Positions 11,916 through 20,921 of a stretch of 64,000 nt of DNA are shown in pieces. The position numbers and the translations under genes are program-made. Under the pieces are notes generated by a model. It saw only the letters and a program-made list of their open reading frames with translations. It was not told the origin of the DNA and made no database searches. Positions within the stretch are counted from its first letter, which is position 1. Each line of letters begins with the position of its first letter. Source of the stretch: Zasmidium citrigriseum (taxonomy: Eukaryota; Ascomycota; Dothideomycetes; Mycosphaerellales; Mycosphaerellaceae); assembly GCA_002786025.1 (NCBI GenBank), contig NHNW01000015.1, forward strand, positions 558,001 to 622,000, written 5' to 3'.

Positions 11916-11937
11916 TTCGCGCTAGGCCGTTCACATG
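11916..11937. promoter_or_regulatory. TTCGCGCTAG-N6-CACATG element upstream of array member 3
   Basis: TTCGCGCTAG at 11916-11925 and CACATG at 11932-11937, about 130-150 bp upstream of the ATG. The 10-base and 6-base parts and their spacing are identical to the element of member 2, while the six spacer bases are entirely different. That pattern suggests selection on the two parts. Confidence 0.5.
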
Positions 11938-12540
11938 CAGATCTTGGCATTTGCACTTCTCGGGTCTCCGCTCTACCATGCATGTGAAGAAAGGAAAGCA
12001 TCAAGAGAGTTCCTCCGGTCTTTCTACTGAAGGCCGATTGAGTACGGTGCGGCGTCAATGTCTAGGTTTTATCATCCACCAATGTCCAGCAACGCTGTTC
12101 AAGTCCGAAAAGTGTAGTCACGCCCTTTTCAGAACTTCAAAAACAATTTCACCAAAGTTGCAAACACCGTGTAATTCAGTGTGAGAATTTCATGCTCACA
12201 CTTGTTGCTACATGATGCAGCGGCTCCAAACACTGTCCCTGTCTCCTTCAGGGCTTCTTCATACGCTTAAACTTGACATCCTACCAATCCGCCGTATCTG
12301 GTGAGAAGTCGTGCCTTGGGTTTCTGTCTTGAATCTCCAACAGCATATGCTGACGTCTCTGAAAGCTGGGTGATCTGAAAGCAGCCCTGCGATAAGTCGT
12401 CTAATTCCTAGACTCGAGCACTTCATTGATCCTCGAAGCCTATCCCAATCCTCCACGTCCAATCCAAAGGCATAGCATCGTGAATCTGAGACGCTCATTT
12501 GATCTCGACTTGCTCCATTGTCAGAACAGGGTCTAGCCAG

Positions 12541-13512
12541 TCAGACCACCAACATGATCAACATCGACAGTAGTCCAACTACGAGCGACACGATAACTGA
12601 GAAAGCGAGCTCGTTGTCCCGTATTGCGGGCTTCGAGAGGCTTGCGCAAGCCTCCACCTTGTTCCTGTAGCGTCTGTTCTTCTTGTTCCTCATCTGGTGT
12701 TGTTCTTCTGAGCGCGTCAGAATGTCGCAAACGATGTCTGCTAGGCGTCCCAACGTAATGTCGCCCTTCTTCGCCTTGTCGTAGGAATAACAACCTGTCT
12801 CATTGCTCGCCTCTATCCTGTACTGGATACTCCAAATCGCGAGATAGAGTGTGGCACCCTTGAATGATCGGGTTGACTCGTTGTCGCTTTCGATAAGCTT
12901 GAAGTTCCTCCAAGATGCCCTGCTGCTTTCCTTTGGAAATTTTCGGAATTTCTCTTGCAATCCTTCAACACTGGTATCGATTCCGCCGAGCCAGATTGCG
13001 TAAGTCGCCGGTCCCATTCTTGTGCCACTGCACGGAGCCTGGACGCCCAGAATGTCATTGAGCAACCATTTGACGACGCAAATGACGTGTAGCGGTCTCT
13101 TGGCGACGGGTTGTGGCTGCATGAGTTTTCGCAGCTCGTGCGATGTCTTGATCGTGTCATGGAAGATCGTGCTTACTCTCCGTACTCCAGCAAGGTCCGC
13201 TAAGGGAGACAGTGCCTGCGCAGCTACGAAGGTGTATGCTGACTCATCCTCGAGGTCCGTCTCGGAGAATAGATCAAAGTCGCAGTAAGGTCCTGGCTCA
13301 TGGTTGGTGCGCAAGCAGCAGTGGTAGCTCTGTTTGTCGCCTGCATCATCATTGCTATCGTGGTGTTCGCGGATCCTGGATTCTGCAAGGCAGACAAGGA
13401 TATGCTCGACAAGCTCGGGGATGGCGAAGACCTTGGCGGCGGCCGAAGGTTCCGAGTCGGCAGCATCGGAAGGGGTTGGCGACGAAGTTGGCGCTGGCGT
13501 TGGATCTGACAT
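12541..13512 (-). CDS. F-box-like protein with C-terminal membrane anchor, array member 4
   Basis: A single exon of 323 residues from the ATG at 13512; upstream in-frame ATGs exist but precede the block by 50-100 residues of low-complexity sequence. A Pro/Ser/Thr-rich tail leads into AAAKVFAIPELVEHILVCLA. An inserted acidic, Cys- and His-bearing loop (around residues 45-90) separates this from GVRRVSTIFHDTIKTSHELRKLM. The C-terminal block is DITLGRLADIVCDIL. The protein then has a basic stretch (NKKNRRYRNKVEA) and ends with about 22 hydrophobic residues (LAFSVIVSLVVGLLSMLIM and on) right at the stop codon, the layout of a tail-anchored membrane protein. No other array member has this. Localisation is inference. 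Confidence 0.75.
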   Translation of the reverse strand: MSDPTPAPTSSPTPSDAADSEPSAAAKVFAIPELVEHILVCLAESRIREHHDSNDDAGDKQSYHCCLRTNHEPGPYCDFDLFSETDLEDESAYTFVAAQALSPLADLAGVRRVSTIFHDTIKTSHELRKLMQPQPVAKRPLHVICVVKWLLNDILGVQAPCSGTRMGPATYAIWLGGIDTSVEGLQEKFRKFPKESSRASWRNFKLIESDNESTRSFKGATLYLAIWSIQYRIEASNETGCYSYDKAKKGDITLGRLADIVCDILTRSEEQHQMRNKKNRRYRNKVEACASLSKPAIRDNELAFSVIVSLVVGLLSMLIMLVV

Positions 13513-13596
13513 TGTGCGCGGATGAGGTTTCTGTGTGTTGGTGCTGGCGTGAGGAAGTCGCAAACTGAAGCGGGAAAGTTTTGAAGCGAAACAGAA

Positions 13597-13634
13597 TTCG
13601 GCGCTAGTCGGCAGAACTTCGGCCGACGCATGTG
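13597..13634. promoter_or_regulatory. TTCGGCGCTAG and CATGTG element upstream of array member 4
   Basis: TTCGGCGCTAG at 13597-13607 and CATGTG (the complement of CACATG) at 13629-13634, 85-120 bp upstream of the ATG. Same components as in members 2 and 3 with a longer gap. Confidence 0.4.
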
Positions 13635-13983
13635 AAAGTGAATATTTCGGGCTTGTGAAGGCATGTGTCATAGATTCACCTCTGAAAGAAAGGCTTTGAT
13701 GCTGCATGTGAAGCGTTACTAGGGTGAGCTTTGGAATGACAGGTGATTGAGGTGGAAACTTGATTGCATACAGTCCAATGAAACCAGAAAATCTTCCATT
13801 TCGCCTCGAATCCACGATTGAAGCGGGCTCGCTCTGTAGTCATGCGTGGTCTTCGTGTAATGCTCGAGACGATAACTCCATTCCTAGACTTCTGCTCAGT
13901 GTGAACGGAAGTTGTCAAACCCATCTTGCGCGCCCAGTCAACAACGTCGAACTTCCCTGTCCAGCTCCCCCTTGGATTGTCGT

Positions 13984-14772
13984 TCAAGGAGATTGAAGGA
14001 TGAACTGATCTTGCTCGTCGAGTACAACATCACGATCCTCCTGCAATCGGCAATGCATCGCTCCTGAGCCCTTCATGGCATCCGACAAAACCCTGAAGAG
14101 CCTTCCCAGAGACACCTTCCCGTTCATTTGCAGAGAGACCTCGTAGTCGTTGGCAGAGATGGCAACAACAGTATAGCCATGTCCACAAAGCTCGAAACCT
14201 TTCCAAGATGAGTTCTCGTGCTTCGAGTCGAATTCATTGAGAGCTCGGGCGTTGCGTTTAGTCACTTCGGTTTGGGCGTAGAGGCTGAGAGGATCGTACT
14301 CGGCTAGGCCTAAGAAGATAGTGACGCCAAAAACGTTGCCGGACAGCCAGATGTCAAAGTCGAAGCCGAGCTGTTTACGCAGAAGCCAGTTGATGGCAGG
14401 AGGGTTGTGTGTCCGCATCTTGTGAGCTCCAGATGGGGACAAGAGCCGTTGGATCTTCTTGGACGTCGAGATGGTGTGGTGGAACAAGTAATTGACCCGT
14501 CGCACTGCAGAGAGACATTTCAGAGGCTGGGGCAGCTCGCCATAGTCCCAATGTGGTCGCTGCTGGGGGTGGTCGAAGTAGGTGATGTAGTCGTCTGGAT
14601 GATCGAAGTCCCAGTCGTCGCTGATGTCGTCTCCGCCGTCTTCTGGAGAAGCTTCTTGAGCTTCCGACTCGATGATTTCAACGTCAATGCCGATGGTACT
14701 CGTGGCGAGGCAGACGAGGATGTGCTCGACCAGCTCGGGTAGGGCGAGCACCTTGGCGGCGGCTGAGGTCAT
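13984..14772 (-). CDS. F-box-like protein, array member 5
   Basis: A single exon of 262 residues with the ATG at 14772 (MTSAAAKVLALPELVEH); the codon nine bases upstream that opens the frame is GTG. The block is followed by an acidic insertion (EIIESEAQEASPEDGGDD) and an Asp/His/Tyr-rich loop, comparable in position to the acidic insertion of member 4, then VRRVNYLFHHTISTSKKIQRLL. The C-terminal block is KVSLGRLFRVLSDAM, the most diverged version. The shared acidic loop position and the wording HILVCLA make members 4 and 5 look like a pair. The adaptor role is inferred. Confidence 0.73.
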   Translation of the reverse strand: MTSAAAKVLALPELVEHILVCLATSTIGIDVEIIESEAQEASPEDGGDDISDDWDFDHPDDYITYFDHPQQRPHWDYGELPQPLKCLSAVRRVNYLFHHTISTSKKIQRLLSPSGAHKMRTHNPPAINWLLRKQLGFDFDIWLSGNVFGVTIFLGLAEYDPLSLYAQTEVTKRNARALNEFDSKHENSSWKGFELCGHGYTVVAISANDYEVSLQMNGKVSLGRLFRVLSDAMKGSGAMHCRLQEDRDVVLDEQDQFILQSP

Positions 14773-14901
14773 GGTGCTCACTGTGAGATTGCAGCACCTT
14801 TTTGGGTCGGATGCGTTGTATGGTTTGACGTGGTTGTGATGAGAAGCGTTGAAGTTTTGGAAAGTGCGGTTGTGTCTTGATCCGCGGAACTTTCAGGGTT
14901 T

Positions 14902-14936
14902 GTGCTAGCAGTGATGCACGGCTTGGCAAACATGTG
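14902..14936. promoter_or_regulatory. GTGCTAG and CATGTG element upstream of array member 5
   Basis: GTGCTAG at 14902-14908 and CATGTG at 14931-14936, 130-165 bp upstream of the ATG. The CGC part is changed to TGC. Confidence 0.35.
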
Positions 14937-15228
14937 AAGGTAACTGCGTGTTCCAAGCAAAAGCACGTGCCAAACAGGGCACGAAGTTCTCCTCGCAGAC
15001 GTTCAGTCGATCGAAGCAAAACTTAAACGTCTTTCAACCGGACGTGAGATCATTGACAGTGAAGGGGGAAACGAAAAGCCACTATTAGATCCATTGACTA
15101 TATCAGGCGTTCGTCTCACATGCCATTTGCCTTGGCCTTAGCTACTTTCCAGAAGTCTCGGTCTGTAGTCATTTTTGTGGCAGAGCCCAATCGCCTTCGT
15201 TCCTCGTCACCTCGGCCAGACAGTATCT

Positions 15229-15891
15229 TCAAACCCCAGCTGGTGATTTCGTCATGTCGTCCCCGCAGGGCAGTTGGCCCTTCATTCTTCGCTGCTCCCT
15301 CCCAGACCATAAGTCAAAAAGCTCGCCCAAAGTAGCGTAACATCCAAACTCGTAATGAACGCATTGCAAGTCCTCGAACTTCCTCCCCGACTCCAACCGA
15401 GTGCAGAATGATACTTGAACAGGAGCATCGCTCTTGCCCATGACCGGAACTTTTCTCCACGACTCAGACATGTGTTCCGACTTGAGCTGCTTGATGGTTT
15501 CTGGACCTGCCCATGCAGTGTATTGTATGTGAACCATTCCCTTGTCGCATCTCCAAGCCTTAAGTACGATCGTGTCGTTCATCACCAGAACCACGAGGAG
15601 GAAGTCGTCTGATTCTGCACCTATTGAATGTTCCGGCATAAGCGGTTTCCACATGAGTCGCTGCAGCTTCTTCGACGCTTTCGTCGTCTCTCGAAAAGTG
15701 CTGTCAACGCGCTGCACGCCGGCCAGACATATGTGAGGCTGCAGACCCTCAGGCTTGTAGGATTTGGCTTCCTCCTCCATAGTAATATCCGCCAAACATA
15801 CGAAGATATGTTCGAGAAGCTCAGGTATAGCAAAGACCCTAGCTGCGGCGTCGGACGGCTCTGCGCTGGCGGAATCGAATGACGGCGTCAT
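15229..15891 (-). CDS. F-box-like protein, array member 6
   Basis: A single exon of 220 residues from the ATG at 15891 (MTPSFDSASAEPSD), the position that matches the other members. The frame stays open for another 101 codons upstream, with ATGs at 16194, 16188 and 16077, but that part is His/Gln/Arg-rich and overlaps the shared promoter element, so I treat it as untranslated. The block is AARVFAIPELLEHIFVCLAD, then GVQRVDSTFRETTKASKKLQRLMWKPL. Near the end lies FGCYATLGELFDLWSGRE, the clearest copy of the C-terminal block. It is the closest relative of the broken member 7. The adaptor role is inferred from the family. Confidence 0.74.
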   Translation of the reverse strand: MTPSFDSASAEPSDAAARVFAIPELLEHIFVCLADITMEEEAKSYKPEGLQPHICLAGVQRVDSTFRETTKASKKLQRLMWKPLMPEHSIGAESDDFLLVVLVMNDTIVLKAWRCDKGMVHIQYTAWAGPETIKQLKSEHMSESWRKVPVMGKSDAPVQVSFCTRLESGRKFEDLQCVHYEFGCYATLGELFDLWSGREQRRMKGQLPCGDDMTKSPAGV

Positions 15892-16060
15892 GTTGCTTGA
15901 CAGTGATATTGGTTGTGTGTGTGATTGTACTTGGAGTTGGCTCTCTGGAGGCTTTTGGTCTTGACGTCGGTTGTGATTGAGATGGTTTCGGTTTCGTGTT
16001 GTTTGCAAAGGAAGAGTTTGGCCGCGGAGGTCGGACTTTTGTAGGCAGTATGAGCTTGGC

Positions 16061-16083
16061 GCGCTAGTAGCGAATTTCATGTG
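16061..16083. promoter_or_regulatory. GCGCTAG and CATGTG element upstream of array member 6
   Basis: GCGCTAG at 16061-16067 and CATGTG at 16078-16083, 170-190 bp upstream of the ATG; a second CATGTG lies at 16119-16124. Confidence 0.4.
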
Positions 16084-16357
16084 ACGCCGAATGCCGTAGA
16101 CCTGACTTGCAAAATTCGCATGTGAATGCTCGGTGATGTAGACTGAAGAGCAGGGTGTGTCGGTTCTAGACGAGCGATTCCTAGTCATTCGCATATGAGA
16201 AATGAGGAAGTACTTACTTGTTGATCATGACTAGTCTCTAGTCCGAATCTTCTGACCCCTGTTGCTGCAACCAGTAACGACTGATATACGAGGCACAGTC
16301 TTGCCCAGCCAAGTTTCGATTCCATCTTGCTCCATCTGGAGTAGTCTTGACTCTCTA

Positions 16358-17077
16358 TTACCTGTATTTTGCAGCCATGTCAAGTCCCTGTCGTTCATCC
16401 CGTGTCACCTTCTCCGCTCTCAACCTCTCCCAACAATCAAAAAGCTTTCCCAAAGTAGCCCCACACCCAAGCTCCCACGTAGCGAAGCAATAATACTCAT
16501 ACCTCCCATTAGTGATCTTCAAGTGCGCAACAGCCCGAACGTGCTCATTATCAAACATCCTGACATCTCTCTAAGAGTCTTGGTCGTGTTACGATTTGAA
16601 GCGCCGAAGTGATTGCCTGTCGGTGTTGATCGCATGCTCGAAGGCGGCGACCACGATATGGACGTGTTTGTCGCTAGGGTAGAAGGTGAGTTCCAGAGTG
16701 CCGTTGAGGAGGAGGATACGCAAAGGCTCCTCCTGTTCCTCCTGTTCCTCCTGTTCCTCCTGTTCCTCCTGTTCCTCCTCTCCTCTCGAGCATTGCACAT
16801 CCGCTTTGCGGACCAGAGGTCTTGCCATGAACTGTCGGAGCTTCTTCGATGATTTGGTGGCGTCGCGGAAGGCGGTGCTGACGCGCTGTACTGCAGAGAG
16901 GCACATGAGAGGTTGCAGGCCCTCCGACTCGCTGACTTTGGCTTCGGCTCGTAGCTTCTCTTGGGCATCCAGCGTGGTTTCGGCGAGACAGATCAAGATG
17001 TGCTCGAGCAGTTCGGGCAGGGCAAAGACCTTCGCGACGGCGGGTGGTTCTGAGCTGGCCACGTTGTGGTATGTGTC
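16358..17077 (-). pseudogene. F-box-like pseudogene, array member 7
   Basis: The family block VAKVFALPELLEHILICLAE is intact, followed by VQRVSTAFRDATKSSKKLRQFM, so the origin is clear. The copy is broken in three ways. Where member 6 has its start ATG the aligned codon here is GAC, and no in-frame ATG precedes the block before a stop. Two in-frame stops, TAA at 16589-16591 and TAG at 16571-16573, interrupt the middle. After them the same frame resumes and encodes LGCGATLGKLFDCWERLR, the family's C-terminal block, down to 16358. A GT..AG pair around the stops would remove only 22 nt and not restore frame, so a missed intron does not explain it. Both stops could come from CAA/CAG by C-to-T change. 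Confidence 0.75.
16730..16774. repeat. 9-bp minisatellite, five copies
   Basis: Five perfect copies of CTCCTGTTC stand head to tail inside the array-7 pseudogene. On the coding strand they read as Glu-Glu-Gln repeats. Perfect copies imply recent slippage. Confidence 0.9.
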
Positions 17078-17220
17078 GTTTGATTGTCGCTTGGAGGTGT
17101 TGGTTGAGGTCGTCGGTGGAGGGAGGTGCAAGCCACAGCAGTTGGCTTGAGGGGCGAGAGCGAAGTGCTGCGAAGTGAAGTTGAAGTTGAGTATTGATGC
17201 AAACGCCTTAGCTGCCACGT

Positions 17221-17296
17221 GCTAGCGCGGGTCTCGCCGAAGCGATGAGGTTGCAAGGAAGGTGCGATTCGCAAAGTGAAGGAACTCAGTCATGTG
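17221..17296. promoter_or_regulatory. GCTAGCGC and CATGTG remnant upstream of array member 7
   Basis: GCTAGCGC (the inverse of GCGCTAGC) at 17221-17228 and CATGTG at 17291-17296 lie upstream of the broken member, so the element's parts persist but with changed orientation and spacing. Confidence 0.3.
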
Positions 17297-17430
17297 CAAA
17301 TGTTTGAAGGATGGCTGCGCACCTTGAATAAGTCTTTTGATCGAACGTGGTCTTAAAGCCGCGAGACATGCGTTCCTCATTACACCATAACGCTCCATGC
17401 CATGCTCGTATTCTCGTCCCGGTGCTCCAT

Positions 17431-19490
17431 CTATACCGTGCCCGCAATGCTCAACTCTCTGATCTGTCCTAGGACATCCTCCACTCTCGCATCGAGATCG
17501 CCGCTTGCGTACTGATCTCTCGTCTCTGCAGCAAGGTACCTGCGACATGTAAGCTCTGGTCTGGACACTCACTTCTTGAAGGGATACATACTGTTGTACC
17601 TGTGCCATACGGCTGTATGCCTCCGCACAGAATCGCAGTTGGATCTTGACGAGGGCTTCGAAAGTTGGGTCGAGGTATGGTACGCTGCATCTAGTCAGTA
17701 TTACCACATTTAGAGAAGTGTACGAGACTTACCGCAAGTCGATCAGCTGAGGCAGCTCGTCGGTCAACTGCTGGTTGAGCTGCTCGTATGCCGCTTTTGC
17801 CTGTGCCAATTCGTCAGTCTTATCTGAAATGTACTGTTGCTTGAGTGGCGCCATGATATCCTCCAGTTCCGAGGGATGAAACAGAGCCGTCCGCTCAACA
17901 TTCTGCGAGAAGGTCGGACCGCTGACGCTCTTCTTGCTGCTCGAAACGCTACTCCGGACGGATGGAATGTCAGAGCTATGTGCACTCGTGACGGTGAATC
18001 GCGGGGATGGGGATGCCTCATCGCCTAGGAGAGTATTGCGCAGTACGCTGCCGCTGCGAGTGGGTGTGTCTGGGACGGTGCTGGTCGTGCTGATCCGCTT
18101 CGTAGTGTAGGTGCTCGCTGGAGACGTCGGAATCACCATGCCACCCGCGCCGTAACCTCCGCTGAATGATCGCATCGCTGAGAACACTGTGGACGCAGTT
18201 CGTGACGACAATGAAAGCGGAGATGGCCGGGACTTTGGCGTAGACTTTGGTGTTGGCTTTGATTGAGGGCCTTCATCGAGCATCTCCTCCAAAGTTGGTA
18301 GGCTATTGATGCTGGCACACTCTCGGTACAACGCCCACGAGCCCTTCTTTGACCGTACCGTCGGACTTGGCGAGGATGCAACGGTAGAGATTGTCGACTT
18401 CCGGCCTTCAGGTGAAAGACCGACAGGCGAGCTTCCGGCGAAGGCATTGCCCATCAAGCTGCCAACGCGATTGAGGCGGTTGAGAACGCTCGACTTCCGC
18501 TTGAGACCAACGGAAGCTAAGGCAGCGTTCTCCTCGGCTTTGATCTTGTCCATGGCGTCTTGGTTGTGTTTGAGTCCATCAAGGACTTTGGGAGGGGAGG
18601 GGAACAGCAGATCTTCGCTGCCCATTGGTGAGGTGGGAGCGAGATCGCTGGTAGTGCTAGAGCGAGGAAAAGGCTTCTTTACCATTTCAGTCTCCTTCTC
18701 TGTGCGAGGGAGTTTGCCGGGATCCTTGTCGGGCTTCTCAGTCAATTTCTTGACCTTGCTCCGCATAGAATCGTAGTCGAGCATCTTGTGGTTTCGCTTC
18801 TTGATACCTGGATGAAGTCAGTCAATACGCCACAAGTAGTCAGGCAGTCTCGAGATACTCACATTCGTTGATGTCGGGGAAGTAAGCACAAAAGCGATTG
18901 ATGGGCTCCAGAACGGTCGTCCTGTAGACAAACTCAATGAGCTCGACTGTCCGATTGACCTCCTCCACATTCCTTGTGTAGTTCCTCTTGTTGCCGACCA
19001 GCCAATTGAGCTCGGCCTCGGCCTCCTCTAGCACACCTTTCTGGAATGTGCCTTCCTCCTCATCGAATGGAACCTTCGACTGCAAATAGGGGTCCTGGGT
19101 GACACACCTGTAAGGCCCATCAAGCGCCTTGACGGTCTCGGCGTCAAGGTCCTCAACGGCCTGCTTGTAACTCCTGCTGACTCCGTCTTTTGCCCCGCTC
19201 TCTCCATAAAATGCGTCGATGGTTTCGGCGATTCGCATCTGAGAGGCAGTCATAGCGCGCAGGCTGTCGAGGTAGCCCTTGGCTTCTTTCTGTAACCGCA
19301 GCGAGGCAGATTCGAGGGTTCGGTAGCGGCGCTCTTCGACTTCGTACTCGCGGTCTGACGTCTTCTCGACATGGCCCGTCTTCATCATGACCTGCGTCGT
19401 CGCACGGCCGACCTTCCAATGCTGTCAGTGCTGCGCTTTATACCTCCTCGTCTCCAATCTTACATTCTTCTTGAAGCCGGACCACGACAT
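17431..19490 (-). CDS. RVS161: BAR-domain protein, Rvs161/Hob3 type, with long disordered insertion
   Basis: A membrane-curving amphiphysin-type protein acting in endocytosis and actin patches. Preferred exons: 19490-19464, 19412-19108, 18921-18863, 18807-17733, 17684-17592 and 17539-17431, giving 555 residues. The start MSWSGFKKN is the family signature. EERRYRTLESASLRLQKEAK, LPQLIDLRVPYLDPTFEALV and the end RELSIAGTV match Rvs161-type proteins, and each junction restores a conserved motif. The 186-nt intron 19107-18922 is open in frame, so a 617-residue form is possible. Yeast Rvs161 is about 265 residues. The excess is one Ser/Thr/Pro-rich insertion of about 300 residues between KLPRTEKE and the helix before AYEQLNQQL. 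There is no SH3 domain, which argues against Rvs167. The gene is divergent from KAE1. Confidence 0.85.
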
Positions 19491-19808
19491 ATCGGCGGTT
19501 GCGGGTGGGTGTGGTTCAATGTCAGAGTAGAGTGACGGGGTGATTGAGCGTGAGATGTGCTGCGACTGGTATTCTGGTCGCTACGAGTGGTTTGTGTGAT
19601 GTTATGGTTCTGGAAAGTTGGATTCGTTGTTTGCCCGCATCGCTGGACCAAGACACGCGGAAGGCGCAGCGCTCGCCGGTGACGCAGCGTGGCGGCAGTA
19701 CCCGCTTGAACTTCGTCAAATATTGATTAACGGCTCAGTTATTCAGATTTCGACCGCAGACCTCACCTCTCCGCTCGAAATTCCAACACCTTACCATCCG
19801 ACTCCACG

Positions 19809-20921
19809 ATGCCCATCGCTATAGGTCTCGAAGGCTCTGCCAACAAGCTGGGCGTTGGCGTCATCCAGCATTCTTACGGGCCGCCTTCGCCGCACGATTC
19901 TGCCCACTCAGACGATGAAGCGACATTCACCTCAAGGAAGTCGAAATCGCCTCCGGTTCAGATCCTCTCAAACCTTAGACACACGTTCCATGCGCCTCCA
20001 GGAGCCGGGTTCTTGCCCAAAGACACCGCAGCGCATCACCGGAGATGGGTCGTCCGACTGGTCAAGCAGGCAATGAAGCAGGCAAATGTGAAGGTGGAAG
20101 ACATCGACTGCATATGCTTCACACAGGGTCCTGGAATGGGCGGTCCGCTATCGTCAGTCGCGATCGCGGCACGAATGCTGAGCCAGCTCTGGGATAAGCC
20201 TTTGATCGGAGTAAATCACTGTGTTGGGCACATCGAAATGGGACGGGCAATCACCGGAGCAGAGAATCCAGTCGTATTGTACGTCAGTGGAGGAAATACT
20301 CAGGTCATTGCATACTCTGCCCAAAGATACCGAATCTTTGGCGAGGCTTTGGACATAGCCGTTGGGAACTGTCTGGACCGGTTCGCGCGAGTGCTTGAAA
20401 TCCCCAATGACCCAGCACCGGGGTACAACATCGAACAGCTGGCCAAGACTGGCAAGGTTCTCTTGGAGCTTCCGTACGCTGTCAAGGGCATGGACGTTAG
20501 CTTCTCTGGAATTCTTGCACGAGTGGAAGAAATGGCAGCGAAGCTGGGACCAAACTGGACAGACCCTGAATCTGGTGAGCAGATCACCAAGGGCGACCTT
20601 TGCTTCACTTTGCAGGAGACGGTCTTTGCCATGCTCGTAGAGATCACGGAAAGAGCCATGGCTCATGTTGGAAGCTCACAGGTATTGATCGTAGGAGGCG
20701 TCGGTTGCAACATCCGACTTCAGGACATGATGGGCCTAATGGCCAGTGAACGTGGTGGCAGCGTCTTCGCTACGGATGAACGCTTTTGCATCGACAACGG
20801 CATCATGATTGCTCAAGCTGGTCTCTTGGCATACCAAATGGGATTCAGAACGAAGCTGGAGGAGAGCCAGTGCACCCAACGGTTCAGGACCGATGAGGTG
20901 CTCATTAACTGGAGAGATTGA
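19809..20921 (+). CDS. KAE1: tRNA N6-adenosine threonylcarbamoyltransferase KAE1 (KEOPS)
   Basis: The catalytic subunit of the KEOPS/EKC complex, which transfers threonylcarbamoyl to A37 of ANN-decoding tRNAs; KEOPS is also linked to telomere maintenance and transcription. It is a single exon of 370 residues starting [17 protein letters not shown], the family's first strand and phosphate loop. The metal-binding histidines are in [11 protein letters not shown] (residues 137 and 141). [13 protein letters not shown] and [17 protein letters not shown] are ASKHA-fold signatures, and [13 protein letters not shown] is near the end. A short Ser/Asp-rich insertion around residues 22-48 is longer than in yeast. 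There is no mitochondrial presequence, so this is the cytoplasmic/nuclear Kae1 rather than Qri7. Confidence 0.96.
   Translation: MPIAIGLEGSANKLGVGVIQHSYGPPSPHDSAHSDDEATFTSRKSKSPPVQILSNLRHTFHAPPGAGFLPKDTAAHHRRWVVRLVKQAMKQANVKVEDIDCICFTQGPGMGGPLSSVAIAARMLSQLWDKPLIGVNHCVGHIEMGRAITGAENPVVLYVSGGNTQVIAYSAQRYRIFGEALDIAVGNCLDRFARVLEIPNDPAPGYNIEQLAKTGKVLLELPYAVKGMDVSFSGILARVEEMAAKLGPNWTDPESGEQITKGDLCFTLQETVFAMLVEITERAMAHVGSSQVLIVGGVGCNIRLQDMMGLMASERGGSVFATDERFCIDNGIMIAQAGLLAYQMGFRTKLEESQCTQRFRTDEVLINWRD

Larger units (their letters stand above)
8469..17077 (-). repeat. tandem array of seven F-box-like paralogues
   Basis: Seven consecutive minus-strand genes, with no other gene between them, share an N-terminal block A-A-K/R-V-F-x-I/L-P-E-L-L/V-E-H-I and a C-terminal T-L-G-x-L-F-D-like block. 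The middles differ strongly in length and sequence. Lengths are 230, 195, 204, 323, 262 and 220 residues plus one broken copy. Spacers are 670-760 bp among the first four and 460-470 bp among the last four. This is a local expansion by repeated duplication; the divergence shows it is not recent in full. Confidence 0.85.

Noticed and set aside
15892..16194. 101-residue N-terminal extension of F-box array member 6
   Set aside because: The sequence is His/Gln/Arg-rich, has no counterpart in the other members and covers the shared promoter element.
16570..16591. Tiny GT..AG intron that would remove the stops in array member 7
   Set aside because: It would be 22 nt, below the workable intron size, and would shift the frame.
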